Source: Lacibacter cauensis
Lineage (GTDB): Bacteria; Bacteroidota; Bacteroidia; Chitinophagales; Chitinophagaceae
Length of the DNA: 64,000 nucleotides
Assembly: GCF_007830055.1 (NCBI RefSeq)
Contig: NZ_VLLE01000003.1
Span: 806,001 to 870,000 of the forward strand
Direction of reading: 5' to 3'
The notes under the pieces are model-generated. The model saw only the letters and a list, made by a program, of their open reading frames with translations. It did not search any database and was not told the origin of the DNA. Positions 15,850-24,613 of this stretch are shown one piece after another. The stretch's first letter is position 1. Every line of letters begins with the position of its first letter. The position numbers were made by a program, and so were the translations under genes.

Positions 15850-16854
15850 CTACTTCAGCCACAAACATACAATTCTTCCTTTGCCTGTGGCCGGAGGAAA
15901 GACCATTGCAGAATCGTTTTGGATCAGCTGTAGATGCCCGTTTAACTGTTTATCGAACAGGCTGCCATTAAATGTAAGGGCGATACCTTGCTGTATTTCA
16001 CTGGCCAGGTTTTCCTTGTGCAAAGGAAAAGCGTGTATTGAATCTGTACCCGGAAAATGAGCAGTAGGTTTCATTGCTTCAAACCAAATTTTTTGACGGT
16101 TTGCTGCAACAAAAGTTAAGTTGCCCGATGCTGAAAAATCAACAAGAGCAGCACCGTTCAACTCCTGTTTTTTTACAGGCTGTGCAATAGCTCCACTTGT
16201 ATCAAACAAGAAAAATGTATTGAGCAAAACAGCACCCGGTTTTGGTTGGATTGTATGGGCGGAATCAATACCAGCATCGGGCAACAGGATCGAACCCGCA
16301 GCAATCCGGCATTTGTATTCTTTTGCTAAATTGGTAAATACCTGGCAGTATTGCTTTGCCATTTTTGCTGCTTTCAGATGAAAAACAGCATAACTGTTCT
16401 TATCTGCCACCGGCGATTTAAACCATCCATTGAGATAGCTGAATAAGCTGGCAGATCGAATGCCCTTGAAAGCATCCTGTAACGATGCAGCTTTGTAAAC
16501 ACTTTCTTTTTCATTCGCTAATACCAGCCAGGTGCCAATCTGTTCGGGCAGCACAACAACCGATTTGCTGTTGAGTTTTCCTTCACGTTTCAGCTGTTCA
16601 AAATAAAAGCGGAGCGATGTTTCGAAATTGTAAGCAGTGGAATAATTAACTGCTGTTAAATAAGGTTGTATGCCGATGAGGTTTCCTTTGCCACTGTCTG
16701 CGCCTTGTTCAATATATTCAAACCGTACTTTAAACTCGGGGTTTTTGCTCCAGCCGCTTTCTTTTTCTGTTGCACGACCGGTAAGCGACCAAATAAAATA
16801 GCCTGCAAACAAAACAGCTAAAAGAATCGTTATGCGGATGAAGAATTTTTTCAT
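15850..16854 (-). CDS. Carbon-nitrogen hydrolase-like membrane-anchored protein, catalytic Cys apparently missing
   Basis: This is a 334-residue protein with an N-terminal membrane anchor (residues 1-22) and a periplasmic domain resembling the nitrilase superfamily: VVVLPEQIG carries the family Glu, IAAGSILLP and NTFFLFDTSGAI are the usual core strands, and VKKQEL carries the family Lys. The catalytic Cys expected further on is not seen; the only late cysteine is six residues from the end (IVCLWLK). It may therefore be a degenerate or binding-only member. The frame extends seven codons further upstream, but MKKFF at 16854 gives a proper signal/anchor start. The upstream intergenic gap holds a recurrent repeat (16891-16936). 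Confidence 0.6.
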   Translation of the reverse strand: MKKFFIRITILLAVLFAGYFIWSLTGRATEKESGWSKNPEFKVRFEYIEQGADSGKGNLIGIQPYLTAVNYSTAYNFETSLRFYFEQLKREGKLNSKSVVVLPEQIGTWLVLANEKESVYKAASLQDAFKGIRSASLFSYLNGWFKSPVADKNSYAVFHLKAAKMAKQYCQVFTNLAKEYKCRIAAGSILLPDAGIDSAHTIQPKPGAVLLNTFFLFDTSGAIAQPVKKQELNGAALVDFSASGNLTFVAANRQKIWFEAMKPTAHFPGTDSIHAFPLHKENLASEIQQGIALTFNGSLFDKQLNGHLQLIQNDSAMVFPPATGKGRIVCLWLK

Positions 16855-16890
16855 TGAATTATTTTTTTGAACCACAGAGACACAAAGAAA

Positions 16891-16936
16891 AAAATCTGTG
16901 AAAATCTTTTACATCCGTGTTATCTGCGATTCTATC
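16891..16936 (-). repeat. Copy of the ATAGAAACGCAGATGACGC repeat family
   Basis: On the minus strand the copy begins GATAGAATCGCAGATAACAC and continues to a GATT word. It shares a roughly 28-base core with the copies at 21368, 21505 (inverted) and 46680. It fills the gap between the MutS-like gene and the nitrilase-like gene. Confidence 0.6.
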
Positions 16937-16940
16937 TTAC

Positions 16941-18254
16941 TTACAACTTCTCCAACATATCCACCACCTTCTCCCGCTTCAAAATCAAATAACCAAAGCG
17001 GTCGTTGCTGATGCCTTCTTTTAATTGGTAGCTGAATTGTAATTGCTCATCGGTGGCTGTTGTTTCAAAATAGCGGAACGAAATATTCGGGTATTGTTTC
17101 AACTCTTCACCAATTTCATACAAATGGGTAGAAAGAATAAACAGCGAACTTTTAATCTTCACCAATCCTTTAATCACCGCTGTACTGCAATGCATCGCAT
17201 CCTGTATATTGGTGCCTTTAAACAATTCATCAATCAGCACCAACCATTTGCGGCCATCAGTAATTTTCTGTACCGTATTTTTTATGCGTTGCACTTCATT
17301 GAAGAAATAACTTTCGCCTTTTACAATATTATCCTGCACCTGAATATTACTCAGCAATCCATCAAACATGCTTAATTCAAACGATGCTGCCGGTACACCC
17401 ATACCCAGGTGTGCCAGGTAAACAGCACAGCCCATCGATTTAATAAACGTGCTCTTACCGGCCATGTTGGCACCGGTGAGAAATAAAAAGTTGGCCTGCG
17501 GATTCAAGGTGATATCGTATGCAACAGGTGTTTTCAACAGCAGGTGATACAGCCCTGTTGCTTTAATCATGGGTTCGCTGCTGTCGTGCATTGCAGGAAA
17601 ATGCAGGTTGAAGTGCTTTACCGCTTTTGCCATGCTGTAGAATGCATCGAGCTGATGATACAGATTGATCAGTTGCTCCGCTTCCTGTTTGTAATGGTAC
17701 TGCAGAAAATGCCCGAACTGCAACATTTTTTGAGGCAGCCATTTGGGGTTACCTGCAGCAATCATTTCATGAATCATTTGATGATTCATCCATTTACGGA
17801 TGTCGGTTAACAGCTTTTGTAAAATGGGTGAACCATTATCATCCCACAGTAATTGCTGCAGCTGATCCATGCCTTTTAAAAAATCAACAAAGTGTCCCAC
17901 TGTATAACGTACCAATCGGTAATCGGCTGCATTTACCAGCCGGTACATCAATGTCGGTAAGGGCGAGTAACTGTTGGGAATATGATCGAACGGGTAACCA
18001 TAAAATTTCTCGATCATTAAAATGGTCCCATTGGTAATCGATACTGGCCACTGTTCTAACAGCGAGCCGATATGTTGCAATGCCTGTTGTGTTTGCAGAA
18101 TATTCGATAACTGTTTATGCGGATGCGTTAACAGGTATTCGAGATGTTCTCTGCCACCAACTGTATTGCAGAAGTTGATGCGTTGCAGCAACGAGTACTC
18201 TTCCTCAGGATTAAAGATCGAAAGATCGTAGTATGTGACTTTGTCTATTTCCAA
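16941..18254 (-). CDS. MutS-family ATPase without mismatch-binding domain
   Basis: This 437-residue protein corresponds to the core and ATPase domains of MutS. Residues about 1-240 are helical (core/clamp-like) and residues 250-437 form the ABC-type ATPase with Walker A TGANMAGKSTFIKS near 262 and Walker B VLIDELFKGTN near 345. The N-terminal mismatch-recognition domain with its Phe-x-Glu motif is absent, so it should not start canonical mismatch repair; MutS2/MutS-like paralogues of this size occur widely in Bacteroidota. A DNA-junction or recombination role is plausible. It runs into the dihydroorotase gene upstream (22 bases). Confidence 0.82.
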   Translation of the reverse strand: MEIDKVTYYDLSIFNPEEEYSLLQRINFCNTVGGREHLEYLLTHPHKQLSNILQTQQALQHIGSLLEQWPVSITNGTILMIEKFYGYPFDHIPNSYSPLPTLMYRLVNAADYRLVRYTVGHFVDFLKGMDQLQQLLWDDNGSPILQKLLTDIRKWMNHQMIHEMIAAGNPKWLPQKMLQFGHFLQYHYKQEAEQLINLYHQLDAFYSMAKAVKHFNLHFPAMHDSSEPMIKATGLYHLLLKTPVAYDITLNPQANFLFLTGANMAGKSTFIKSMGCAVYLAHLGMGVPAASFELSMFDGLLSNIQVQDNIVKGESYFFNEVQRIKNTVQKITDGRKWLVLIDELFKGTNIQDAMHCSTAVIKGLVKIKSSLFILSTHLYEIGEELKQYPNISFRYFETTATDEQLQFSYQLKEGISNDRFGYLILKREKVVDMLEKL

Positions 18255-18276
18255 TGCTTGCAGATGCGTTTATGGT

Positions 18277-19620
18277 TTAGTTCCGGTCGAATAATAAGCG
18301 TTGTCCTCTATGAGATTCATTGATCACTCCATTTTCATAAACTAAATGTCCGCTTACGAAAGTATGCGAAATAGCCGCCGGGAATGTAAAGCCCTCAAGT
18401 GGACTCCAGCCGCACTTGTAAAGTATGTTTTCTTTTGTAACAGTGTACGGTTTGTTTACATCAACCAACACCAGGTCGGCATAGTAACCTTCACGCACAT
18501 AACCACGCTCTTTTATCTGGAAACAATCGGCCACTGCATGGCTCATTTTTTCGGCAATCTTTTCCAGCGAAATTCTTCCTTCTTTGGCATAATGGAGCAT
18601 CAGTAACAGCGGATGTTGCACCAATGGTAAACCCGCATGTGTTTGTTCGTAACCACCTTGTTTTTCTGCCCATGTATGCGGTGCATGATCAGTTGCAATG
18701 ACATCAATCCGGTTATCGAGTAATGCTTTCCACAACGCTTCTTTATTTTCTTTTGCTTTAATGGCGGGGTTGCATTTAATCTGGTAACCGAGTGTTGCAT
18801 AATCATCGGCTGTAAAATGTAAATGATGTACGCACACTTCGCTGGTAATACGCTTTTCTTTCAGCGGCATCATATTTCCGAATAAATCCAGTTCTTTGGC
18901 TGTTGTAATATGGAGGATGTGTAAACGTGTGTTGTATTGCCTTGCAATTTGTATAGCCATCAGGCTCGATTCGTAACAGGCATCTACATTGCGGATAACC
19001 GGATGATCGGCAGGAGAAAGTTCTCCTTTTTCGGCTTTCAGCTTTTCGTAGTTTTCTTTAATAATGCTTTCGCTTTCGCAATGGGTGGCTATCAGCATTT
19101 CACTTTCACGAAATACTTTATCCAGTGTATTGTAATTATCCACCAGCATATTACCTGTACTGGCACCCATGAATATTTTAATACCGCAGATTTTATCTTT
19201 ATGCAGATTGGCTTTCAGCGTATCATCGGCACTGACATTACTCGTTCCCATAAAAAACGAATAGTTGGCCAGCGATGTGTTGGCGGCAATCGTGTATTTA
19301 TCTTCCAGCAATTCGAGGTTTAATGCGTTGGGTACGGTGTTGGGCATTTCCATAAATGATGTAACACCACCTGCCACTGCAGCTTTCGCCTCTGTATAAA
19401 TATTGGCTTTATGCGTTAAACCGGGTTCACGAAAATGCACCTGGTCGTCAATTACACCGGGAAACAAATGTTTGCCCTCGGCATTAATTTCTGTTACAGC
19501 AGTATCGGTGCCGATGTTGGGAGCAATCTTTTCAATACGTCCGTTCTTAACCAATACATCTGTTGCAGTAATGGTTCCTTCATTTACCAGCAAACAATTT
19601 TTGAGGAGATAGTTTTGCAT
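18277..19620 (-). CDS. pyrC: Dihydroorotase
   Basis: This 447-residue amidohydrolase closes N-carbamoyl-L-aspartate to dihydroorotate in pyrimidine synthesis. The N-terminal metal motif reads DDQVHFREPG instead of DxHxHxREPG, so the first metal histidine of HxH is a glutamine; I recall this as usual for Bacteroidota enzymes, but it is unchecked here. Further motifs are THCESES near 180, LHILHITT near 236 and DVIATDHAPHTWAEK near 310, which supply the other histidines and the catalytic Asp. Length is normal for the class I type. It starts only 30 bases from a divergent outer-membrane gene, so both promoters overlap the opposite coding start. Confidence 0.9.
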   Translation of the reverse strand: MQNYLLKNCLLVNEGTITATDVLVKNGRIEKIAPNIGTDTAVTEINAEGKHLFPGVIDDQVHFREPGLTHKANIYTEAKAAVAGGVTSFMEMPNTVPNALNLELLEDKYTIAANTSLANYSFFMGTSNVSADDTLKANLHKDKICGIKIFMGASTGNMLVDNYNTLDKVFRESEMLIATHCESESIIKENYEKLKAEKGELSPADHPVIRNVDACYESSLMAIQIARQYNTRLHILHITTAKELDLFGNMMPLKEKRITSEVCVHHLHFTADDYATLGYQIKCNPAIKAKENKEALWKALLDNRIDVIATDHAPHTWAEKQGGYEQTHAGLPLVQHPLLLMLHYAKEGRISLEKIAEKMSHAVADCFQIKERGYVREGYYADLVLVDVNKPYTVTKENILYKCGWSPLEGFTFPAAISHTFVSGHLVYENGVINESHRGQRLLFDRN

Positions 19621-19632
19621 AACTTATTTTTA
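19601..19632 (+). promoter_or_regulatory. Possible promoter for the outer-membrane barrel gene
   Basis: TTG at 19601-19603, a 21-base spacer and TATTTTTA (one mismatch to TAnnTTTG) at 19625-19632. It lies across the dihydroorotase start codon, which the 30-base divergent gap forces. Confidence 0.4.
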
Positions 19633-19650
19633 CGAATAAAATATAACCGC

Positions 19651-21366
19651 ATGCAATTTAGCAAATGCAGTCTATGGTTCGCTCTTCTTACGCTTCCCTT
19701 TTTTGCAGCTGCACAAAGCACCTACCTGCCGCAGCAATCGAAACACCAGCATTTCATCGACCGCCTGGAGTTGAAAACAGGTACTGTCAGTAACCTCAAC
19801 TTCACCACCACGAAACCGTACGATCGTAAATATGCCGTACAATGGCTGGGGGCCAAGGCCGATTCCATGCTGGCGCTGAAGCCTTTGTTTTTTAACCAGG
19901 ATACTGCTTTGCGGTTGAGTAAGGTAGATGAATACAATCTCCGCAGCCTGTACCTCAACAACCAGGAATGGGTAAAAGGCGACCGCAGTGTGTTTAACAG
20001 TAAGAAACCTTTTCTGAAAAATTTTTATAAAACACCCGCCAGTTTGATTGAAAAGTATGGTGATGATTTTTTTGTTGCCGTAAACCCCATCATCAGCTAT
20101 CGTCAATCGGTCGAGCTGAATAATACCAGTCAGAATTTATTTATTAACCAGCGAGGTTTAACGGTACGTGGCGGTATTGATAACCGTGTTGGCTTTAATG
20201 CAATGGTGATGGATGTACAGGAAAGAGGGCCGTTGTTTGTACAGCAATGGATTGATAGTGTGGATGCGGTACCCGGTGCCAACTTCTATAAAAAATTTAA
20301 GCAAACCGGTGTTGATTATTTTGATGCACGTGGTTCGTTTACGTTTAATGCGGCGAAGTATATCAACTTTCAAATTGGATACGACCGCAATTTTATCGGT
20401 AATGGTTACCGTAGTTTAATGTTGAGTGAGTTTGCAGGTAACCAGCTGTTTGTAAAACTCAATACCCGCATCTGGAAATTTAATTACCAGAATCTTTTTA
20501 TGGAGTTGCATACAAAAGGAAAGAATAACAACAACAACGACCTGGTGCCAAAGAAGTATGCAGCCATGCACCACTTAAGTATGAATGTGTTGCCCTGGTT
20601 AAATGTGGGTGTGTTTGAAGGCGTGGTATTTGGACGGAAGGATAAGTTTGAATTCGGGTATATGAACCCGCTTATCTTTTACCGCACCATTGAAGGAAAC
20701 TTAGGCAGCAGCGACAATGCATTGGTAGGTGCTGATTTTAAAGCAAACCTGGCCAAGCGTGTGCAATTGTACGGTCAGTTAATTATTGATGAATTCAATT
20801 TTAAAGAACTCCGTAAGGATCGCAGCTGGTGGGGTAACAAAACAGGTACACAGTTAGGGTTGAAGTATATTGATGTTGCCAATGTAAACAACCTGGATCT
20901 GCAGGTGGAATGGAACAGTGTGCGTCCGTTCACCTACTCGCATTTCGATTCGGTATCGAGCTACACGCATTACAATCAACCATTGGCGCATCCGTTAGGA
21001 GCGAACTTTAGTGAGGTGATTGCTATTCTGCGTTACCAGCCAACTGGCAAGCTTAACTTAACCGGCAAACTTATTTACTGGAAACAAGGATTGGATAGTG
21101 CCAGTGGCCGCAACTCCGGCAGCGATATTTTTCGGTTGAATAACGATGGCCGTACAAGCAATTATGGATATAGCCTGGCCAATGGTGTGAAGAGTACCGG
21201 CATTAATGCCTTGTTCCTTGCCAGTTACGAACTGTATGAAAATATTTTTATTGATGCTAACCTGCTGTTCCGCCGTTTTACCAAAGGCACAGCTGCTGCA
21301 CAAAACACAACCATGCTCGGCTTGGGTGTGCGGATGAATTTGTGGTACAGGGAGTATGATTATTGA
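19651..21366 (+). CDS. Wzi/RemB-like outer-membrane beta-barrel protein
   Basis: This 571-residue secreted protein has a signal peptide at residues 1-19 (cleavage after FFAAA). The mature part has an alpha-helical start (residues about 25-130) and then alternating aromatic strands typical of an outer-membrane barrel. The segment ISYRQSVELNNTSQN, the glycine-rich RGLTVRGGIDN and RNFIGNGYRSLMLSEF resemble the Wzi capsule-assembly family and the gliding-motility protein RemB. In Bacteroidota such proteins are linked to surface polysaccharide attachment or gliding. The 72-codon upstream extension of the frame, which overlaps pyrC, is rejected because the signal peptide begins at 19651. The function assigned is family-level. 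Confidence 0.75.
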   Translation: MQFSKCSLWFALLTLPFFAAAQSTYLPQQSKHQHFIDRLELKTGTVSNLNFTTTKPYDRKYAVQWLGAKADSMLALKPLFFNQDTALRLSKVDEYNLRSLYLNNQEWVKGDRSVFNSKKPFLKNFYKTPASLIEKYGDDFFVAVNPIISYRQSVELNNTSQNLFINQRGLTVRGGIDNRVGFNAMVMDVQERGPLFVQQWIDSVDAVPGANFYKKFKQTGVDYFDARGSFTFNAAKYINFQIGYDRNFIGNGYRSLMLSEFAGNQLFVKLNTRIWKFNYQNLFMELHTKGKNNNNNDLVPKKYAAMHHLSMNVLPWLNVGVFEGVVFGRKDKFEFGYMNPLIFYRTIEGNLGSSDNALVGADFKANLAKRVQLYGQLIIDEFNFKELRKDRSWWGNKTGTQLGLKYIDVANVNNLDLQVEWNSVRPFTYSHFDSVSSYTHYNQPLAHPLGANFSEVIAILRYQPTGKLNLTGKLIYWKQGLDSASGRNSGSDIFRLNNDGRTSNYGYSLANGVKSTGINALFLASYELYENIFIDANLLFRRFTKGTAAAQNTTMLGLGVRMNLWYREYDY

Positions 21367-21367
21367 T

Positions 21368-21505
21368 GATAGATTCGCAGATGACGCCGATTGAAAAGAT
21401 GAGCGCTGATTTTTTCTGCTAATGAATCTGAATTACAAGTCGGTCAAATGATTTGAAATAATCAGTGAGTATCAGCAATGCTCAGTGTCATCTGCGTTTC
21501 TATTG
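21368..21505. repeat. Inverted pair of ATAGAAACGCAGATGACGC repeats between converging genes
   Basis: The left arm starts GATAGATTCGCAGATGACGC at 21368; the right arm, read on the minus strand from 21505, starts CAATAGAAACGCAGATGACAC. The interior also pairs in part: CTGATTTTTTCTGC/TGCTGATACTCACTGATT-like segments. The whole is a long imperfect hairpin between two convergent genes and could act as a two-way terminator. Confidence 0.65.
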
Positions 21506-21507
21506 CC

Positions 21508-22221
21508 TTATCCTTCCAAATGAATACTAAACACCAGCATTCTTGCCTGCATTCTGTCAATTACATTCGAGTAGATGAGATTTTTATCCCGGCTGTGTAC
21601 GCTGTTAAAGCTGTTGCTGAATTTTATTTCGGGACTGAAGATGAACGTTGGAAAATAAAAATGGAACCCAAGACCCAGCTCATAGCCCAAGGCTGATTTG
21701 TTGAGCTTCACTAAGTCTTCTGCACGACGTGCCTGGCTGTTGCTAGCCAAATCGTATTCGTATTTACCACCGCCCAGCATGTACACACGAAAATTATCAA
21801 TACGATCACTGCTGAATTTTAATTGCAAGGGCAGGCTGATGTAAATGCTTTCCACATTTTTTTGTTGCCAGTTCGGATCGCCGGTTAACGGTTGATTAAT
21901 GTAATAATTGATGCCTCTTGTTGCAAAGATCAACTGCGGATTTGTTCTTGCTTCCAGGTGATTCACCAAACGAAGTGTACCCAGCAAACCTAAACCAAAA
22001 CCACCTTTACCGATGGACGCAACACTTGCAACGCTGTCGTCCTGTAAAAATTTCGGGGCATGATCCATATGAAAATAAGCCGTGTTACCGCTCAATGTAA
22101 TACCAAAGTAATAGGGCTTCATTTCATGGTTCGGCAAATTAATTTCCCGTTGAGCAAATGAACTGATGCAAATAAACAGAAACAGGGTAACGATTATTTG
22201 TCGCCGCAATAAATACTGCAT
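21508..22221 (-). CDS. porT: PorT-family outer-membrane protein (type IX secretion)
   Basis: This 237-residue secreted barrel has a signal peptide ending in CISSFAQ near residue 24. The body is amphipathic beta strands (YYFGITLSGNTAYFHM, EARTNPQLIFATRGINYY, LPLQLKFSSDRIDNFRVYMLGGG), the PorT/OMP_b-brl_2 pattern. PorT is needed for type IX secretion and gliding in this phylum and its gene is often beside ubiE in Bacteroidota genomes, as here. ATG 22221 gives a clean signal peptide and makes the gene overlap the end of ubiE by 28 bases, which suggests translational coupling. An eight-codon longer start is less likely. Confidence 0.78.
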   Translation of the reverse strand: MQYLLRRQIIVTLFLFICISSFAQREINLPNHEMKPYYFGITLSGNTAYFHMDHAPKFLQDDSVASVASIGKGGFGLGLLGTLRLVNHLEARTNPQLIFATRGINYYINQPLTGDPNWQQKNVESIYISLPLQLKFSSDRIDNFRVYMLGGGKYEYDLASNSQARRAEDLVKLNKSALGYELGLGFHFYFPTFIFSPEIKFSNSFNSVHSRDKNLIYSNVIDRMQARMLVFSIHLEG

Positions 22222-22940
22222 ATGCCGAGCGTAAGAGGTTTGCATGAAGTGTTTGTAAATCCGGTTTTGTTCAATACAGCAACAAAGTTTTTTCCTTCCG
22301 GAAAAGCCTGTATGCTGTTGTTAAGATATTGATAGGCTTTTTTGTTTTTACTTAAAACGCCGGCAACCTGTGGAGCCACCAAACGCATGTACAGGTTATA
22401 TGCCTGCTGTACACCAGGTAGTTTGGGTTTCGAAAATTCCAGCACCACTAATCGTCCACCGGGCTTTAACACCCTGTAAATTTCACTGATTCCCTTTTCC
22501 AGGTTTTCGAAATTGCGTACCCCAAATGCCACAGTTACAGCATCAAACGTGTTATCGGGAAAGTTTATTGTTTCGCTGTCGCCGCTTTTCAGTTCAATCA
22601 CCGTTTCTAAACCCTTGGCTTTCACTTTTACCCTTCCGCCCTGCAACATACCTTCACTAATATCGATACCGATAATTTTTTCCGGCTGCAGTTGTTTGGC
22701 CGCCATAATAGCTACATCGCCGGTACCTGTTGCCACATCCAGCATCAGCTTCGGATGGAGTGGGGCCAGTTTGGCCAATGCCTTTTTACGCCAGCTTACA
22801 TCAATACCGGCCGAAAGAAAACGGTTGAGGAAATCGTAACGGGGCGCAATGTCATCGAACATTTCAGCCACTTGTTTTTTCTTGCTCTCGGCCGAGGCTG
22901 CATCGGGTACTACCTTGTCGTGTGAATATTGTTCTGCCAT
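22194..22940 (-). CDS. ubiE: Demethylmenaquinone methyltransferase (UbiE/MenG)
   Basis: This 248-residue class I SAM methyltransferase carries out the last step of menaquinone synthesis. Motifs: MFDDIAPRYDFLNRFLS near residue 30, LMLDVATGTGDVAIMA (motif I) near 69, IGIDISEGML, and FPDNTFDAVTVAFGVRNFEN near 130, all characteristic of UbiE. Menaquinone is the quinone of this phylum, so the demethylmenaquinone substrate is preferred. A three-codon extension that would start on TTG inside the promoter box is rejected in favour of ATG 22940. The gene's end overlaps the start of the porT-like gene. Confidence 0.93.
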   Translation of the reverse strand: MAEQYSHDKVVPDAASAESKKKQVAEMFDDIAPRYDFLNRFLSAGIDVSWRKKALAKLAPLHPKLMLDVATGTGDVAIMAAKQLQPEKIIGIDISEGMLQGGRVKVKAKGLETVIELKSGDSETINFPDNTFDAVTVAFGVRNFENLEKGISEIYRVLKPGGRLVVLEFSKPKLPGVQQAYNLYMRLVAPQVAGVLSKNKKAYQYLNNSIQAFPEGKNFVAVLNKTGFTNTSCKPLTLGICSIYCGDK

Positions 22941-22946
22941 GGGCCG

Positions 22947-22954
22947 CAAAGGTA
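22947..22954 (-). promoter_or_regulatory. -7 box directly before ubiE
   Basis: Perfect TACCTTTG on the minus strand, only 6 bases before the ATG. A transcript starting a few bases downstream of the box would have virtually no leader. Confidence 0.6.
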
Positions 22955-23008
22955 AGGCAAAGCTGTAAGGAGTAAGGTAGAAGGTGGAAGGAAAAGCCGC
23001 TGCTTATA

Positions 23009-23038
23009 CCCTAAACCTTCAACCCTTAACCTTTAACC
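23009..23038. repeat. Short GGTTTAAGG-type repeat
   Basis: CCCTAAACCTTCAACCC and CTTAACCTTTAACC; on the minus strand this reads as tandem GGTTAAAGG/GGTTGAAGG words. It is of the same type as the tandem repeat at 49681-49712. Confidence 0.5.
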
Positions 23039-23059
23039 ATTTACAACTATCTTGCAGTC

Positions 23060-23704
23060 GTGAACATTCATGCAGCAACATATCTCATCAGCAGTCCGTC
23101 GGTAGAGCAGTGCCCCAAGCCCGATAAGGCCGAATATGCCTTCATCGGCCGCAGTAATGTGGGCAAATCATCGCTCATTAACATGATCTGCAACAACCAG
23201 AAGCTGGCCAAAACCAGTGCGTCACCGGGCAAAACACAAATGATCAATCATTTTGTAATTGAAAGCCTGGATGAGAAAAGCAACAAAAAAACAGCCTGGT
23301 ACCTGGTCGATCTGCCGGGGTATGGGTATGCGAAAGTGGCGCAGGGCAAGCGGAAACAATGGATCAAAATGATTGAGAACTACATCCGCAAACGGGAAAA
23401 CCTGGTGAATCTGTTTGTACTTATCGACAGCCGACACAAACCACAGGAAATCGATTTGGACTTCATCAATCAACTGGGCGAGTGGGAAATACCATTCACA
23501 ATTGTGTTTACCAAAGCCGATAAGAGCACACAAAAAGAAGTGGCGGCCATGGTAAAAACATTTTTAACCGCATTGGGTAAAACCTGGCAGTTTCTGCCGC
23601 AGAGTTTTGTAAGCTCGGCTGTAAAGTACAGGGGAAGAAAAGAAATACTCGGCTTTATTGAACAGTGCAACAAAGATTACTACAATCCAAAGCAGGAAGA
23701 ATAA
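23060..23704 (+). CDS. engB: Ribosome-biogenesis GTPase EngB/YsxC
   Basis: This 214-residue GTPase of the TrmE-Era-EngA-EngB family acts in assembly of the large ribosomal subunit. G motifs: G1 GRSNVGKSSLIN near residue 30, G2/G3 PGKTQ and DLPGYG near 84, G4 TKAD near 152 and G5 SSA near 184. Length is typical. Translation starts at a GTG (23060) that gives VNIHAATYL; no better ATG lies upstream. It is divergent from ubiE and converges on the response regulator with a strong hairpin between them. Confidence 0.93.
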   Translation: MNIHAATYLISSPSVEQCPKPDKAEYAFIGRSNVGKSSLINMICNNQKLAKTSASPGKTQMINHFVIESLDEKSNKKTAWYLVDLPGYGYAKVAQGKRKQWIKMIENYIRKRENLVNLFVLIDSRHKPQEIDLDFINQLGEWEIPFTIVFTKADKSTQKEVAAMVKTFLTALGKTWQFLPQSFVSSAVKYRGRKEILGFIEQCNKDYYNPKQEE

Positions 23705-23725
23705 TAGGAAGAAGCTTAAATGAAA

Positions 23726-23765
23726 AATGAGAAATGAAGAAGTGTATACTTCTTCATTTCTCATT
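23726..23765. terminator. Perfect 18-bp hairpin between converging genes
   Basis: AATGAGAAATGAAGAAGT (23726-23743) pairs perfectly with 23748-23765 around a 4-base GTAT loop, with further A/T-rich pairing outside. Probably a two-way terminator for engB and the response regulator. Its AATGA words match the repeat at 43201-43283. Confidence 0.7.
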
Positions 23766-23790
23766 CGATATTTTTCATTTTTAATTATCC

Positions 23791-24489
23791 TTACTCCGAT
23801 ACTACCAGACGGAAACCGTTACCGTGGATGTTAACAATTTCCACTTTCGGATCATCTTTCAGGTATTTACGCAGCTTGGCAATATAAACATCCATACTGC
23901 GGCCGTTGAAATAGGTATCGCTGCCCCAAATACGTTTCAACGCTGTTTCTCTTGGTAACAGATCATTCTTGTATTCGCAAAGCATACGTAACAGTTCGCT
24001 TTCTTTAGGCGAAAGGGTATGCGTTTTTCCTTCAATCGTCAGTTCACGCAACTTGGGGTTGAAATGGTAAATTCCCAAGTCGAATTCTTTATTTTCGGTT
24101 TCCTGTTTCGTTTCTTCGTTACGTTTTAAAATGGCTTTGATTTTCATCAGCAACACTTCACTGTCGAAGGGTTTGGTAATGTAATCGTCAGCACCCAGTT
24201 TATAACCGGTTAAAATGTCGTCCTTCATGGTTTTTGCACTCAGGAAAAACAAAGGAACATCGGGGTCTATATCACGAATTTCTTCAGCCAGTGTAAAACC
24301 ATCCACGTGCGGCATCATTACATCCAGCAGGCAGATATCGAATTTTTCCCGTTGAAACGCAGCCAAACCGAGGCGGCCATCACGCTCCAGCACCACATCA
24401 AAATCGTTCAGTTCTAAATAATTCTTCAGCACATTTCCAAAGCTGGTATCATCTTCCACCAACAATACTTTTGATTTTACTTCTTCCAT
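23791..24489 (-). CDS. OmpR/PhoB-type response regulator (RprY-like)
   Basis: This 232-residue two-component regulator has a receiver domain at residues 5-120 with acidic pair EDD near 12, phospho-Asp in CLLDVMMPHVDG near 56, switch Thr/Ser in FLSAKTM near 82 and Lys in YITKPFD near 108. The winged-helix DNA-binding domain is at residues 135-230 (LSPKESELLRMLCEYKNDLLP; SMDVYIAKLRKYLKDD). It is similar to RprY, which with RprX is a common sensor pair in Bacteroidota, but no histidine kinase is beside it, so its sensor must be elsewhere. The target genes cannot be told from this window. Confidence 0.88.
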   Translation of the reverse strand: MEEVKSKVLLVEDDTSFGNVLKNYLELNDFDVVLERDGRLGLAAFQREKFDICLLDVMMPHVDGFTLAEEIRDIDPDVPLFFLSAKTMKDDILTGYKLGADDYITKPFDSEVLLMKIKAILKRNEETKQETENKEFDLGIYHFNPKLRELTIEGKTHTLSPKESELLRMLCEYKNDLLPRETALKRIWGSDTYFNGRSMDVYIAKLRKYLKDDPKVEIVNIHGNGFRLVVSE

Positions 24490-24613
24490 CGTATAAAATT
24501 TAATGTCAAATAAAGTTAAAGCTTTTGGTACTTACCTCATTTGATGCGCAATTTTTTGTTAAAGAAAGCTCGTTTTTGGCAGTATGAGAAGGTATAAAAA
24601 ATTGCACGGTACT

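Noticed and set aside
19435-19650. Long N-terminal extension of the outer-membrane barrel gene overlapping pyrC
   Set aside because: The signal peptide begins at 19651 and the extension has no protein-like composition.
23791-24489. Complete two-component system with a kinase
   Set aside because: No histidine kinase gene lies within reach of the response regulator.
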